Shown here: piece by piece, positions 11,052 to 22,727 of the stretch
Numbering within the stretch: position 1 is the stretch's first letter
Layout of the letters: the number at the start of each line of letters is the position of its first letter
Assembly (NCBI RefSeq): GCF_027580225.2
Contig: NC_073348.2
Span: 24,424,001 to 24,488,000 of the forward strand
Length of the DNA stretch: 64,000 nucleotides
Source: Misgurnus anguillicaudatus
Taxonomy: Eukaryota; Chordata; Actinopteri; Cypriniformes; Cobitidae
Reading direction: 5' to 3'
Translations under genes and position numbers: made by a program
The notes under the pieces: generated by a model
The model's input: the letters and a program-made list of their open reading frames with translations, nothing else
What the model was told of the DNA's origin: nothing
Database searches by the model: none

Positions 11052-13013
11052 TTAAAGGTGCTCTAAGCGAATTCACACGTTTTAGACCATAAAACATTTT
11101 TTGTTACATACAGCAAACATCTCCTCACTATCTGCTTGCTGCCTGAACGCCTGAATGTTAAAAAACGTGATCTCTGTAGTAGGGGTGGGCAATAAACCGG
11201 TATGATAGTAATTACCGGTATTGTGTCACGCCATGATATGGATTTTGCAAAACCGTTGATACCGGCGTTACATATTTTAAATTCTATTTTTGCACTTCTC
11301 AGGGTTCCCGCGGGGTGTTACAAAAAACTAACCTTCAGAAAGTTATATCTATGGCCTTAAAACGCACAGATCTTCATCCTAGGACTTAAAAAACATTCAT
11401 AAAGTTAAATGTAAGACCCCGCGAGAGTTTACCCAAGTCTTAAAAGTCATACCTCCGTTCCCGATATGCGCTGTCCACAGAAACACAAAACGAAAAGCTC
11501 AGATCGCACTTCAATCCATTTTTAATCATCATTTTTTTTAAGAGGATGCACATAATAGTGCACGCAAATCCTGCCAAAGCCTATATTTCAGGTGTTGTGA
11601 TCTGTATACAGCGAGTTTGGCGAGAAACAAGCCCGTGGCTTACCTAAGCATTACCAGGTTCTGAAACATAACAGGACCCAGAAGCGAACAAAATCAACAC
11701 TGCTTTATTTAAAATCAACTTAAACAGTCGGGCGGTCAATTTCCAAGACACTAACAGTGCGTCAACAGTGTTATACATTTAGGAGGCTTTTTTACCTCAC
11801 GGCTTTAAAGTCGTTTAACGGTGTTACTCCCTTTTTACTCAGATCTGCTCTCTCTACTGCGCCCTGCACGCGCTCGAGGACGGAAAGCAAGAAATTACCG
11901 TAATAACCCATAATTTGCCAAAAAGTGCAAAGTATCTTCTTTTAGGAACCATTCCTTTTTTTGATAGCGCAAATGGTTGAGGAGTTACGGTTAAATGAAG
12001 AGCGCTTTCAGAGTGCTTTAGCAGATAACGCAAGCAACGTACCAAACACATTAAAAACAGCCTTTAATGGTAAATTTCGTTTTCTTAATGCAGATTTATT
12101 AATTAGAGAGGCTATTAAACAATACATAGTGCATATTTACGCATAAAAACGTATGACGTGTTTTTGGCAATGTGAATCTGCTGGTTAATTAAATTAAATG
12201 CAATTAAATGCAATAAATACATTTATTAATATAACTAACTTGTATTAATAAACTGCATTCATTAATGCGTTCAGAGATTAATAATAATTTAAAGTGAGAT
12301 GGCATCTCCCATCAGATGTTCATATTAACAACAAAAAGAAAATCTTGTTCTTTGTATATTTATAAATCAAACACACACAAGATATACACAGCACACAGCT
12401 TTAAAGTTGTTGGGCGTAGCGTAAAACATTGTAATAAGGCACATAGCCTACCAGCAAATGACCATACTAATTTCCATATTTTCATACTTCCCATATTAAT
12501 GACAATATGCATAAGAAGATGTGTCCACCCATCCACACAATGGCGCTTTGAAAGGAAAAAATGGGAAAACATAAAAAATCATGTCTATCTCCAATCCCTC
12601 ACTTATTAGTAACATAAGGTTAAAAATACAAATTTTGTCCGTAATTCAACTAAGGTTTACTACAGTGTGACTCCAAAATGTTTTATCTCATATGGCAACA
12701 TACCGTAATACCGTTATACCGGCTGAAGAGTGAAAAATACCTTGATATGAATTTTTGCTCATACCGCCCACCCCTACTCTGTAGACAGCCCAGGCTCTAC
12801 TGCAATAAAAACACAGTGGCCAAACCTACCACCACGAAACAAAACAAAGTGTTCCAGCTAATAAACGACAAGAAGGATTTGGGGGTGGGGGTTGGGCGGG
12901 TTCATGAAAGCATGGACGGGAGGGGGAGGAGTTATCTACGCTCCGTTTGTTTGAAAACATTTCAAACATAAACAAAAAGTGACGTCTCACAGATTCGCTT
13001 AGAGTGCCTTTAA
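11052..13013. mobile_element. TTAA element (AGGTGCTCTAAGCG ends), interrupted
   Basis: The outer ends are TTAAAGGTGCTCTAAGCGAA at the left and TTCGCTTAGAGTGCCTTTAA at the right, inverted repeats with TTAA at both edges. Removing the hAT-like insert (11180-12776) and one 8-bp duplication leaves about 357 bp. Non-autonomous, and the recipient of a later insertion. Confidence 0.8.
11180..12776. mobile_element. hAT-like non-autonomous element nested in a TTAA element
   Basis: Its terminal inverted repeats are TAGGGGTGGGC and GCCCACCCCTA, with subterminal ACCGGTAT / ATACCGG palindromic words at both ends. It is flanked by a perfect 8-bp duplication CTCTGTAG (11172-11179 and 12777-12784), the hallmark of hAT transposition. 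The 1.6-kb interior has no transposase frame; the 61-, 65- and 97-codon frames are not recognisable. A piece near 11300 beginning CAGGGTTCCCGCGGGG looks like the end of yet another hAT-type repeat. Confidence 0.88.
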
Positions 13014-14330
13014 CAACTACATCCATTCAGAAAAAGTTTTAATATATTTACGGTCAGAAATGTACAAAATATCATCATGGAACATACTTTTTATATAATA
13101 TTCAAATTATTTTTGGCTTTTGCTACAAATCGTGTTACTTAAGAAGTTAGCTGACAAGAAGTTGCTTTATTGCAACTCTTTGTTGAAAGTGTGCCGTTTA
13201 TGGGGCGTTTTAAGATCAGGTGCTTGGAAACATGTCTGACTGCACTTGGGGTGTCTGTTAGATAGCCTCCTAATAAAGAGGCTTTGTGTTATCACACTCT
13301 GTGGAAATACGATTTAAATAAAGAAAAATATGCCTTTGAAAGATTATAAATGTCCTGGGTGTAGTCAGATGAGTTTCACTGCAACTGAGGTAATCAACAT
13401 TTATGTCTGTAAAGGTGTAAACCAAATGGCCCATACTAATACCATTGATACACTGGATGACCCTTATATCCTGTTTATTGTAATGGCATCAAAATGCTTC
13501 AAGCGAAACAGAAGAATGCAACATTATGACGTCATTTTGAACAAAATCTGGCTAAAATGAAACCAAATCAAAGTTTGCTACTACTTTACAGCTGTGCAGA
13601 GCAAAGCTTACAGAAAAGTTCGGTCTGGCTAGTAAAAAACCTTGATGTGCCATTGGTCAGTGGCCGTTGCAAAAATAAAGGGGGTGTACCTTATGGTTTT
13701 TGAAGGTGGTTTGCCCTCTGGCGAAGAACGATACCACTTAAGAGCCTTAATGTTTTCATTACGAGGTCCAAATAGTATTGTTTGAAGACCAGCTATAAGG
13801 TCTGGTTAAGATTGTAGAAGGTTGGCACAACAACATCACTCGTGAAAGACCATGCTGATAAACAACCACCTAAATTAAAAAGGATTTCCCCACAAGGACT
13901 TGGTCCTGCTTGCTTATTTTCTGTATTAGAAGCACTTTGATATATTGGCGAGCCACCCAATGACTACCTACAGTAGCCAAAAACCTTTTCCACACAACAA
14001 GATATGGGGAAATTGATGTTATGAGTAAATGCCTAGCACTGTATAAATTTGAGTCTGATGTAATGGGAATTCGTATTTTTTGCAAGGTGGCTAATTTGTT
14101 TGAATTGATATGAAGTGGATGTGTAATTATTAAAAAAAGAAAGAAGCTCAACCCTTAACCCAAACCCAATATCACTGTGGTGAAAATAGACTGTACTAAA
14201 ACTAAAACAAATGAAATAAAGTATAAAATAGTTACGAGTTGCCATGAAAATGTGTTGTACATTCACAGTTGGCTCAGGTCTGAATCACTGAAGTAAGGTT
14301 AAAGAGCCCAACACATTTATTCTCTCTGGC
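13014..14330. other. No gene or repeat recognised
   Basis: The minus-strand frame of 93 codons at 13870-14151 and the + frame at 13330-13560 show no domain or splice context. Confidence 0.4.
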
Positions 14331-14361
14331 ACTCATTTATTTGCTCTGTTTTTAATTCTGC

Positions 14362-14405
14362 AGTCTCTCTCTATCTCTCTCTGCCCCTCTATCTCTCTCT
14401 CTCTC
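14362..14405. repeat. CT-rich microsatellite
   Basis: Interrupted CT repeats (TCTCTCTC with TATC and CCCC breaks). About 80 bp downstream a polypyrimidine stretch leads into the possible acceptor at 14487. Confidence 0.8.
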
Positions 14406-14487
14406 CTGGCTTACGCATGAATAATTCAAAATGACTGGGCAAATTCACCTGGCATCTCAATTATCACTCTTATGTTTTTCTCTGCAG

Positions 14488-14590
14488 TTTTACCTCCATA
14501 CCCACGACTCTTGACTCTCTAGCACCACTTTCTGTAGAGTGATTCAGTCGTACCCGCCCCCTTTATCTCGTCCCAGTGTGTCAGTCATCG
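14488..14590 (+). other. Possible non-coding exon
   Basis: The block is preceded by a strong acceptor (TATGTTTTTCTCTGCAG) and followed by a near-consensus donor (CATCG|GTGAGT). It is 103 bp long and all three forward frames contain stops, so it could only be a 5'-untranslated or non-coding RNA exon. The unique, complex sequence around it favours a functional region, but splice motifs alone occur by chance. No gene identity can be given. Confidence 0.3.
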
Positions 14591-14605
14591 GTGAGTCAGT
14601 GTAGG

Positions 14606-14749
14606 ATGAACAATTCTTCACTTGAACGTCTGTTTAAACTGCGACAGCTTCAACGTCAGATCTCTTCTCCTTGGCCGTCCCACGCAATGATGCTTGGACG
14701 CCCACAGCAGCACTCCGTAGACGCTCTGAAACTCAAAGGTGAAAAATAA
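14606..14749 (+). other. 47-codon open frame with a possible donor
   Basis: An ATG just after the donor at 14590 opens a 47-codon frame (MNNSSLERLFKLRQLQ at the start) ending in TAA at 14747-14749. A weaker donor-like AAAG|GTGAAA lies at 14738, so it might be a short first coding exon if transcription reads through 14590. Splicing from 14738 to the block at 18845 would put that block in the frame that contains a stop, so the two do not join cleanly. The protein is not recognised. Confidence 0.15.
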
Positions 14750-16273
14750 ATGCAACACTCCTAAATGATAGACAACCTTTTCTCGAGTGTTTTGGAAATG
14801 TTTTAGGGAAATTAGCGTTCATTAAAAAGAGCCATTTGTTTGGAGTTTTAAGGTTGGGAACGTTGGGAAAAAGGTCATTTACTGGTAATTAGCATTTGTG
14901 CAGAATAAGCGTTTTGCTATAATGCCTTTGAAAATGTCACTTTTAACTACTTTAAAAATGTGGCTGAGTTTGTAGCATCATTACATTAAGTAAATTACCC
15001 CTTAACATGGGTATTCTTGGCTAATTGAAAAAAACCAATGCATGGAATGCAAATCACACATAAAATGAATACAACATCCCATGATGCCTCTGGGCTTTGG
15101 TGGGATTCTGTTGCCCGTGTTGACTGGATTATGAGGCTCAATTGTTGTAATAATTTACCTTTGATCCTGAGTGAAATTAATTCCAGACAGACTACCATGT
15201 GGCTTGCGTCGAGCGTGCGAGTGTAATCACAGCTGTTGGTTAAACGTTTGCAATAAGCCCTGCATTCTCTAAACTATATCACTTCGGTCTCCTTGTTAAG
15301 AGTTATTACATAACCTGCCATAAATGTAATATGAACAGAGTCCAAGTTTGTTACAAAACCGAACAGTGAGTTTCCTGTGAGGTCGGCATGATCGTACAGA
15401 GCCAGCGTGGAAACGCCTGCCAAGACTGTGCAATTTAATACTGGCATTTACTCTACCATCGTAAAGGCTATTAAATGATTTTGAGTTGAGAAATTAATCT
15501 TGTTGCGTTGCACAACAGTCTCATCTTTGTACTTCTGTAGGTCACGCCTCAGATTCCCATTTTAAAAGTCAACAATGCCAATATTGTGACTTGAAATATG
15601 GAAATCCTGTGACATAACCAATTTGTGGTAGGAAAAATATGTAAAATTCCCATCAACGGATGTGGATTATGAAACGAAGGTGGAAAATCCCTGCTTTCTG
15701 CTCCTTTTGCCCTTGATGTGTTCTGCCTGATATCTGATCACCTTTCCGATCCATCAGAGAAAACCCAGCCTCCTCTGCGACACTCCTGCCCTAACTCCCT
15801 ATTAAAGAAAGGACACACACAGGCGCGCACAACCGTCCGTCACACCAGGACAGCCATCGCTAAACAGCTGAAGCACCGGGCCCTGTGAATACAGATTCTA
15901 ATACTGGATAATAATATTCAGATTTGATTGTAAAAATGCAAATAAGCCCCCAGATGCTAGGTGCTCCACAAGAGTGCGTGGGTGAGAGATAGCTGCCACA
16001 CTGCGGTACCGAGACTTTCTCAAGGGCTTTTATCAAATGATTCTCCATCCACCTCCTGTCTCAACCACTTCCTGTTACCTGTGCATGAAGCCCTTAAAAA
16101 CATGATGAGGTGATTCAAGCTGTCAGCACCCCCACACATTTCTGTCTCATCCACTCACCTCCAGCCAAAGTGTGTAGAAATCATTACATCACTTCACATC
16201 TGAAGCCAGGCGTGGACATGTACTGAGGACACAATGTTGTCTGTGTCCTCAGAACACCCATCATCACCTCATA
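14750..16273. other. Unique complex sequence; candidate conserved non-coding DNA
   Basis: No repeat copies were found. Stretches at about 15040-15235, 15360-15500 and 15845-16060 have balanced composition and AT-rich homeodomain-type words (TAATTT, ATTAAT, TTTAAT) mixed with GC-rich words, as many developmental enhancers do. This is only a composition argument. Frames of 60-67 codons here overlap on opposite strands and are not convincing. Confidence 0.2.
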
Positions 16274-16281
16274 GTGTACTG

Positions 16282-16466
16282 CAGGGGTAGGCAACGTCGG
16301 TCCTGGATGTCCTGCAGATTTTAGCTCCAACTGTGATAAAACTTTGCCTATCTGTAGTTTTTAGGTGACACTTTAGACCTTGATTAGTTGTTTGGTGTGC
16401 TTGATTAGAGCTGGAGCTAAACTCTGCAGGACATCGGCACTCCAGGACTGACATTGCCTACCCCTG
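16282..16466. mobile_element. 185-bp hAT-type MITE
   Basis: It has ends CAGGGGTAGGCAACGTCGG and CTGACATTGCCTACCCCTG, and inner inverted words TCCTGCAGA.TTTAGCTCCA / TGGAGCTAAACTCTGCAGGA, so it can fold into one hairpin. The flanking 8-bp sequences are GTGTACTG (16274-16281) and GTCTACTG (16467-16474), 7 of 8 identical. This end sequence is a well-known fish hAT type. Confidence 0.8.
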
Positions 16467-16474
16467 GTCTACTG

Positions 16475-17066
16475 TATAGCCTGTGTGTAATACGTATTAT
16501 TTGTGGTTTTAGTACTGTAGTATTTTATCCAACAAACATGGTATTATCGCCTGACAACATTATACCGTCAGGAATAGCTCACCCAAATATGACTACCTTT
16601 CTTCAGCTGAACACAAACAATTTTATATTAAAATGACTTGTTATGATCTTAAATGGGGTCAACCTATCCTCCAACCCAGGATTTGTCTACTCTCCAAATA
16701 TGACCCACTTTTACCAAATTAGCGACAAATTAGCGATAAATTATATATTGGGGTATAATTTTGCAATGATGACATGTATTGGGATATGATTTACAATTTA
16801 AACTGCCAGTTTACAATTTACACTACAATGGGAGACGCAAATGAACCGAATAAATCGCACTATTCGTGCGTAGTTGGATGCTTGAACATTTTGAGTTAAC
16901 TTGCATAATTCGCGCATGAAAATCGCGAATGCACTCAATTTGACGGCTTTGTATGTATAAATATATAGCTCAAATTGAATAAAGAGCGTTTTTACAACTT
17001 ACCAGATTGTCCGACCTGCTCACTCACTTTCTTTCAAGCAAGATCCTTTTTATTCCTGCTTCTATA
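16475..17066. other. No gene recognised
   Basis: AT-rich sequence without a second copy in the window and without exon signals. Confidence 0.4.
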
Positions 17067-17438
17067 GCAACATGATCTCACAAAATTCCTTGGTATAGTC
17101 ACAAAATATTTTGCAAATATTTTGTCAGTTTCACGTATTGGTTACCCAATTGTTTTTTTCTATTTTTAAACCATTTTCGTGTGGGTTTGGGATTGGGTGT
17201 GGGGTTAGGGTTAGGATGTCACTTGAATTATTGGTTTATACTTTTTTCCGGATTTTTAAACAATTGTCGCCTGACGTTAGGGTTAGAGTTGGGTTTGGGT
17301 TAGAATGTCATTTTATGTTACAGAAAGTGGTACGGACACAGAAAAATGCGGAGATCCGTGACAATAACATGGATAAATGAGCAAAATATTCTGTGACTAT
17401 AACACTACAACACTAAAATTCGTGAGATCAGGTTGTTC
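17067..17438. mobile_element. Foldback element with telomere-like core
   Basis: The ends AACATGATCTCACAAAATT and AATTCGTGAGATCAGGTTGTT are imperfect inverted repeats, and the inner AGTCACAAAATATTTTGC / GCAAAATATTCTGTGACT extends the pairing. The middle has degenerate GGGTTAGGGTTAGG (about 17195-17215) and GTTAGGGTTAGAG (about 17276-17290) runs. These are interstitial, short and inside an element, not a chromosome end. Confidence 0.65.
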
Positions 17439-17469
17439 TACAAATGTACAAAGAATGTGTCCTACAGCT

Positions 17470-17678
17470 ATTCATATTTCTGCCTCCGCTTGCTACGTCA
17501 TAATTGTCACTACTTTAGCAAGCTCCTGATTGCTTACCCGGCGCGAATGTCCGCCAAGGTTCAGATTTTTCGCCTTGCGCGCGTCAAATTCAGGCCCCGT
17601 CATTTGCGCCGCAGGATGTCTATCGCACTCAAATCGCTCTCGCTTAACGCTTCTTTCGCATCTGGTGTGAACGCAGCA
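17470..17678 (-). mobile_element. TGCTGCGTTCACACC family, truncated copy
   Basis: It is in reverse orientation relative to the other copies: AGCAAGCTCCTGATTG is the complement of the CAATCAGGAGCTTGCT block shared by all. Its + strand right end CTGGTGTGAACGCAGCA is the intact terminus. The other terminus is absent. Confidence 0.6.
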
Positions 17679-17946
17679 TAATACTTTTATACTGTTGTTT
17701 ATTGGTCAATTTATGCAATAAATACCCATGACTTTACTTTTTCTTACGTGTCGTGTTTTATGTGCTTGGGTTTAGTGTAGGGTTCTAAAATATCTTTTAA
17801 ACCATAAATATTTATAAAACCATTTCTAATTTTACAAATGCAGAACATAGAAGGTGTCTAATCTGACGCATAAGGCAAACATCATTGAAACGTAACCACA
17901 GGTTGTAATACTGTTACTGCTGGCTAGAGGGCGCTTATCCCTATTG

Positions 17947-18473
17947 GTGCGTTCGCGCCGGACGCGGAAGGGGCAGCAGGCGTGAGTGATTTACATGTTT
18001 AGTCAATGCACAGACGCGAATAGGCATCCTACGGCGCGGTAAGTGCGGATGGCGCATTCCACGCAAATTGAGTGTTGCCGCGTGATCAGGGCGAGTTGAA
18101 AAATCTGAACTTTGGCAGATTTTTGGGCCGCGTTAACCAATCAGGAGCTTGCTCTAGCAGTGATGTGATTACAGGGAGAAAGCGGAGGCAGAAAAACAAA
18201 ACAACAATGCAGGACAATCATCATCGCTACACAAGACATCTTCGTACTTTTACAGGAATTAAAAGGATCTTGTTTGGAAGAAAGTGAGTGAGGAGGTCGA
18301 ACAATCTGGTAAGTTTACTCAATTTGACGCGAATTTACGCGTGAATGTCTCCGATGACTAAATTTCATTTCCGACTTTCACGCGCAAATGAAGTAAACTC
18401 AAAATTTTCAAGCGTCCAGCTACGTGCAAATAGCACGTTTTTGCCACCTCTTTCGCGTCTGGTGTGAACGCAC
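17947..18473 (+). mobile_element. TGCTGCGTTCACACC family, single copy
   Basis: It starts GTGCGTTCGCGCCGGACGCG and ends CGCGTCTGGTGTGAACGCAC, inverted repeats of about 20 bp with mismatches. The interior shares AACCAATCAGGAGCTTGCTC and GTGATTACAG with the tandem copies at 56696-57860. The translated repeat (motif NQSGACSSS) recurs in each copy's open frame, which reflects shared DNA and not a protein family. Confidence 0.7.
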
Positions 18474-18844
18474 AGTAACACGTAAATGTACGTCATAATA
18501 AGATGCTTGCGCAAACGATCTATAACCTCATTATTATACAGATTAGCATGTTAAATTAAAATATGACAAGACGTCAGAAACTTCTTGTTGTTTCTTGCAC
18601 GTCTCATTACTACTGTAGTCATATGCGTGTTTCATCATGACACACAAGACGTTATTGAACCCCATATAAAAAGTTCTGACAGCATTTTAATATCTAATGA
18701 TTTGTTTGTCTTATTCCTTTACACATTATATACACAATAATGATGCTTGATATTATATTAAACTGTTACCAGTTTTGTTTTCACATATAGCTACTTCACA
18801 CTTCAGCAGTTGTTATGGAGAATGCTTTTGTTATCTTTCCACAG

Positions 18845-18985
18845 AGTGCTGTATACTCGAACTCTGCTGGCTACGTTTATCTACACCCGGCGGCACAGCT
18901 GTGTGAAATCTCTCACCAGAGCAGCAAGTGTAGCCTCGGAGGAGAACACATCATGCCAAACTCAACGCCTCAGAGCCGGGCAGAG
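18845..18985 (+). CDS. Candidate coding exon, gene not recognised
   Basis: A 141-bp block lies between a good acceptor (TTGTTATCTTTCCACAG, with no AG in the preceding 20 bases) and a donor (CAGAG|GTGAGA). Its length is a multiple of three, as for a cassette exon. Phase 0 reads SAVYSNSAGYVYLHPAAQLC for the first 20 residues and stays open through all 47 codons. A second frame (VLYTRTLLATFIYTRR at the start) is also open, so the reading frame is uncertain; the third frame has a stop. No domain, signal peptide or membrane segment is visible in the phase-0 peptide and I do not recognise it. There is no repeat copy in the window. The flanking intron-like sequence is unique, and the nearest possible exon upstream is at 14488. 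It may also be a chance splice-like block or part of a conserved regulatory sequence. Confidence 0.35.
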
Positions 18986-21219
18986 GTGAGACCAGTGAAC
19001 GGGAGCAATCGGGAAATAGATTTTTTTCTGCAAGAGTAGCAAATTTTGATGTGGTGTCTCATGCTGGGAAGCACAGAGAGGAAAGAGAGAGGGTTATTGA
19101 GGGACAAGTACCGTTTTTAGGAGGGAAGAAAAAATAAAAAAGGAAAGAAAAGGACTATTTTGACGAATCATAATCCACTTTTTCATCCGAGCAATTTCAC
19201 TTCAAAGCTTTAGAGGGCTGGCCAATTACTGCATATCCCGGAGTTTCCTTCGGATGTGAGAGAAATATATCATTTAAGTACGTTTTAATTAACATCTCTC
19301 ATCTGCTTATATGATAGTACGGAAGAGAATACAGTACGGCTGTCACTTATGCCCAGCTTTAAGTCACGGTATTATAAGAGTTCACTTTTTTAGGCCAATT
19401 AAAGAGGGGCTAAATTCTCTGAATTCAAGCCAAACCCTTTTAGAGAAACGAGAGCACGGTGGAGGGAAATTAAACGGACGCACGTCAGGCGCTAGCTGAG
19501 GGACAGAAAACAACACAGGCGCGAGTACCCCATTCCATTATAACGATTTATTTGCTCAGTAAATTCCCCTCTAAAACCTACAGTAACTGCAACGCCCTTT
19601 ATGTGTTGCCTCTGAATCTATTAATACTTCAACTTTGTTAATGAAGACGAATGCACTAACAATTGAGAGAGAGAGCATGACACTCACAAAAAGAGAAAGA
19701 GAGAGGGGGGCATATTAGGGTGAGCGGAAAACAAGGGCGAACTGAAAGATGGATGGATTACATTAGAGGCAGAAGGGGAAACACTGGCTGGCTCGGTGCA
19801 GCGCACCTTGATAAACATGCCGCGAACACCCCCCTCCCTCCAGCAAGGTGTCCTCCCTCCTAACCGTTCCCTTCATGCACCTGCTAAGAGAACCTGAGTC
19901 ATACTTGCGTATCCCAGCAGCTGCTGCATGGAGAGAGACTAGGATTTGCCTTGCTGTAAAATGTATTTTTATCAGATGAGTGATTCTCGTGAAATTAGAC
20001 TTATGAGGTGTCATGATTTTTTATAATAAAACTAAATTATATAAAAATAAGAAGCATACAGTTACAAACATCTTTTCATGTACTATTTTGCACATGATTT
20101 CAGATGGCATTATATAAACCAATTTTGTTGTTTTTTCCACATTTAAGGGGGAAATTGTCATTACCGCAACTTGTCAATGACTGGATTTGGGTTCTTTGAC
20201 ATGGAAAGTTTATAATTAAAAAATCTAAAAAATTTAAAAGTTTTAGTGCATGTTATATTATAAACATTTACAGTAAAGAAACATGTGGTATTTGGTGATC
20301 ATTGGTAAATGTAGAGACAATATTAAGGATCTAAATGTGTCCAAGTCCAATTTTCTCATCCTCCGCAACAATTTCCATTGTTTCCATAAAAAAAAAATTA
20401 TTGGAAGGGACATAATTGACTGTGACACTCAAAATGTCTAGCAGGTAAGCAGGTCTTATTTATTCTCTCCAGATAAAAGTTTAAATTTTGTTTGTCATAG
20501 TACCTAGACAACTTTTTAGTTCTCATTACCGAAACATGCGTTTGTAAATGCATATATTTAATGTAATATCATGTTGCGGTAATGATCATTTTTGATAATT
20601 AAATGATAATCTGAAAAATGTAAATAATTCTATAGGAAATATTTTTTATATCTTCTAAAAATATTGGTTATAGTAAGTTAAGACCTTAATCTTATATGTG
20701 CAAAAAAATTGGCTTCAAGAGCTTTTTAAAATTCTGATGCTGGACACCTTTTAAATCTGAATTTGATGAGAATCACCCAGATGTATCCAAATGAGAATAT
20801 TAAATTTGAATTCTTTACAACATAATTCTCTGTTTATAACAAACCTCTAACTCTGAGTAATAGTATTAGTGATGAAAACTTGTTTTGTCTACAAAAGCAG
20901 TGGCTTATATATGAACTAAAGTGCAGCTTACCTTGCATTACATCTATCCAAGTCAGACAAATTCAAGTCATAAATCAAGTGGGTTTGATGCTTTGAAAGA
21001 CTATCTGTTTTGAGGGTCTATTCCTTACCGTCTCTAAGGATTGATGGCTGTTATGAATCCCCTGTAGGTTTTTTATCACTCTGCAACAAATATGTAGAAG
21101 CTATTTTAAAGAGGGAACATCATGGGGGGATTTCAAAGAGAGTGGGGTTGAAGCAGTTGCCCGCAATGGACACCAGGATCACCAGCGATCGCATTGCTAA
21201 ACCAAAAATATGTAATAGG
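18986..21219. other. Mostly unique sequence, no gene recognised
   Basis: 19195-19540 is complex and could be conserved non-coding sequence. 19670-19705 holds GA-rich runs. 20020-20800 is very AT-rich, with repeated CATTACCGCAAC / TTGCGGTAATG words that hint at an old inverted-repeat element whose ends I could not define. Confidence 0.35.
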
Positions 21220-21602
21220 GGCTCTATGTATGGTATATAAAATATGTTGTGTTTTTGGTATAATACAATGTGTTTGCATTGTTTATGGTTCAGAAACACA
21301 TTCTTTTTCACATACCGTACATTAGTGTTGCACCTCTATGCCCTGCCTCCCCAGCTTTCAAACATGGTAGGGAGCGACTGACATCAGAGGTATTCAGGCC
21401 AATCACAACGTACAGATTAGCTGACCAATCAGAGAAACAGAGCTTTTCACATGTGGGCATTTTAGGAAGAGAGTGAAATCTAGAGCTACAAAAATGTACT
21501 GTATATGGAAAATAATTTTTTGAACCATAAACCACGCAAACACATTGTATTATACCAAATAATCAAAATAACGTTGTTTTAGCAATGAAATAGGTGCCCT
21601 TA
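21220..21602. mobile_element. Foldback element ending AGGTGCCCTTA
   Basis: Inverted arms are visible at about 21258-21325 and 21493-21558 (GGTATAATACAATGTGTTTGC and its complement; TTTATGGTTCA / TGAACCATAAA). The interior contains CAGAGGTATTCAGGCCAATCAC, shared with 3818-3982. The left boundary is decayed; the right end is AATAGGTGCCCTTA. Confidence 0.65.
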
Positions 21603-22727
21603 TGTTATTGCAACATAATAACCATGTAATTAAAATCATTTATACATAAAACATGTAATTAATACATCTTAACTGACTGACTGACTCAGCTTGTGTTTTG
21701 GGACTATAGTGACACTTTTGAGACAGTGTTTTGACAGCAGGGTAACACAAATATTGGCTGGTTACATAAGCAGGACAGACTGGTGGATCTAGGATGTCAG
21801 TAGGGACCACTCCCATGCACAATCCACTAAAAACTGTACTTAATCTGCTTATCCTTAGCAGATTGGTGCCATGTGCTTATGTGTGTGTGTGCGCGCACAT
21901 GTGTGTGTATTCGAGTGAATCATGTTTTAATAACCTCCCTAAAATAATTTCTCTCATCTTCTTAATGGTAAATCACTCTCCAGCTATATCAACTTGTGGA
22001 CCATCACTTCATAAACTCCTCACTTTTATTCCCTGTGTTTCACACCTTTAATGTTTGCAGTGTGCTCTGAATGGATCATTTAGCCGTGCTGTTAATCGTT
22101 TTTCAAATTTGACCCCCAGTTGTGTCTCATGCTGAAATGCGTTTAGTGCCCTCTGCTGCAAAGCCATTGGCCCCCTCCAGAGCTGCTAAAAAGAGATCAT
22201 CTCCGACTGTTTACATGCACAGGGAATATTCTGCTTCATGTATGCGTGTTGTTGTCATGCGCAATAATATGATCAAATTAAAAAATCTGCAAAAAGTATA
22301 CAGAGCCTAATCAGATAATGTCTATGTGTAAGGAAATGTCGTGGAAATAAGACGGGAGGTGCATAATGGCATGCATCGGACCCTTAGGTGAAGTGAGCAA
22401 GCTCTGGGTTTGTGCTGACTGTGTGAAATAACATCCCACATCCATCCATTAGAAAAACAGAGAGAGGACAGGATAGAAAAGCCAGATCAAAGTATCTAGA
22501 GCCAGCAGGACCACAGCGTCTCAGCCATGTCCTTAAGGAGAGCAACTCCAACCACAATCTCTCTTGCACGCTCTCTCGCCCCTCCACATCCCTACTCTCC
22601 TGATAGTTTTACTCAAAGCGTGACTATCTCTCCCAAACAGAGCTTCCAATGGATTAGGACAGTGGGAGAGAGAGAATAAGCGAGAAGTAAACCAGAGACA
22701 GACGTCCAGGACGCCCTGCAATGGGAC
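21603..22727. other. Mostly unique sequence with a short TG/CA run
   Basis: TGTGTGTGTGCGCGCACATGTGTG at about 21881-21907 is an alternating purine-pyrimidine tract. The remaining frames (60-85 codons) are not recognised. Confidence 0.4.

Noticed and set aside
17184..17310. Telomere or subtelomere
   Set aside because: The TTAGGG-like runs are short, degenerate and enclosed by inverted repeats of a dispersed-type element.
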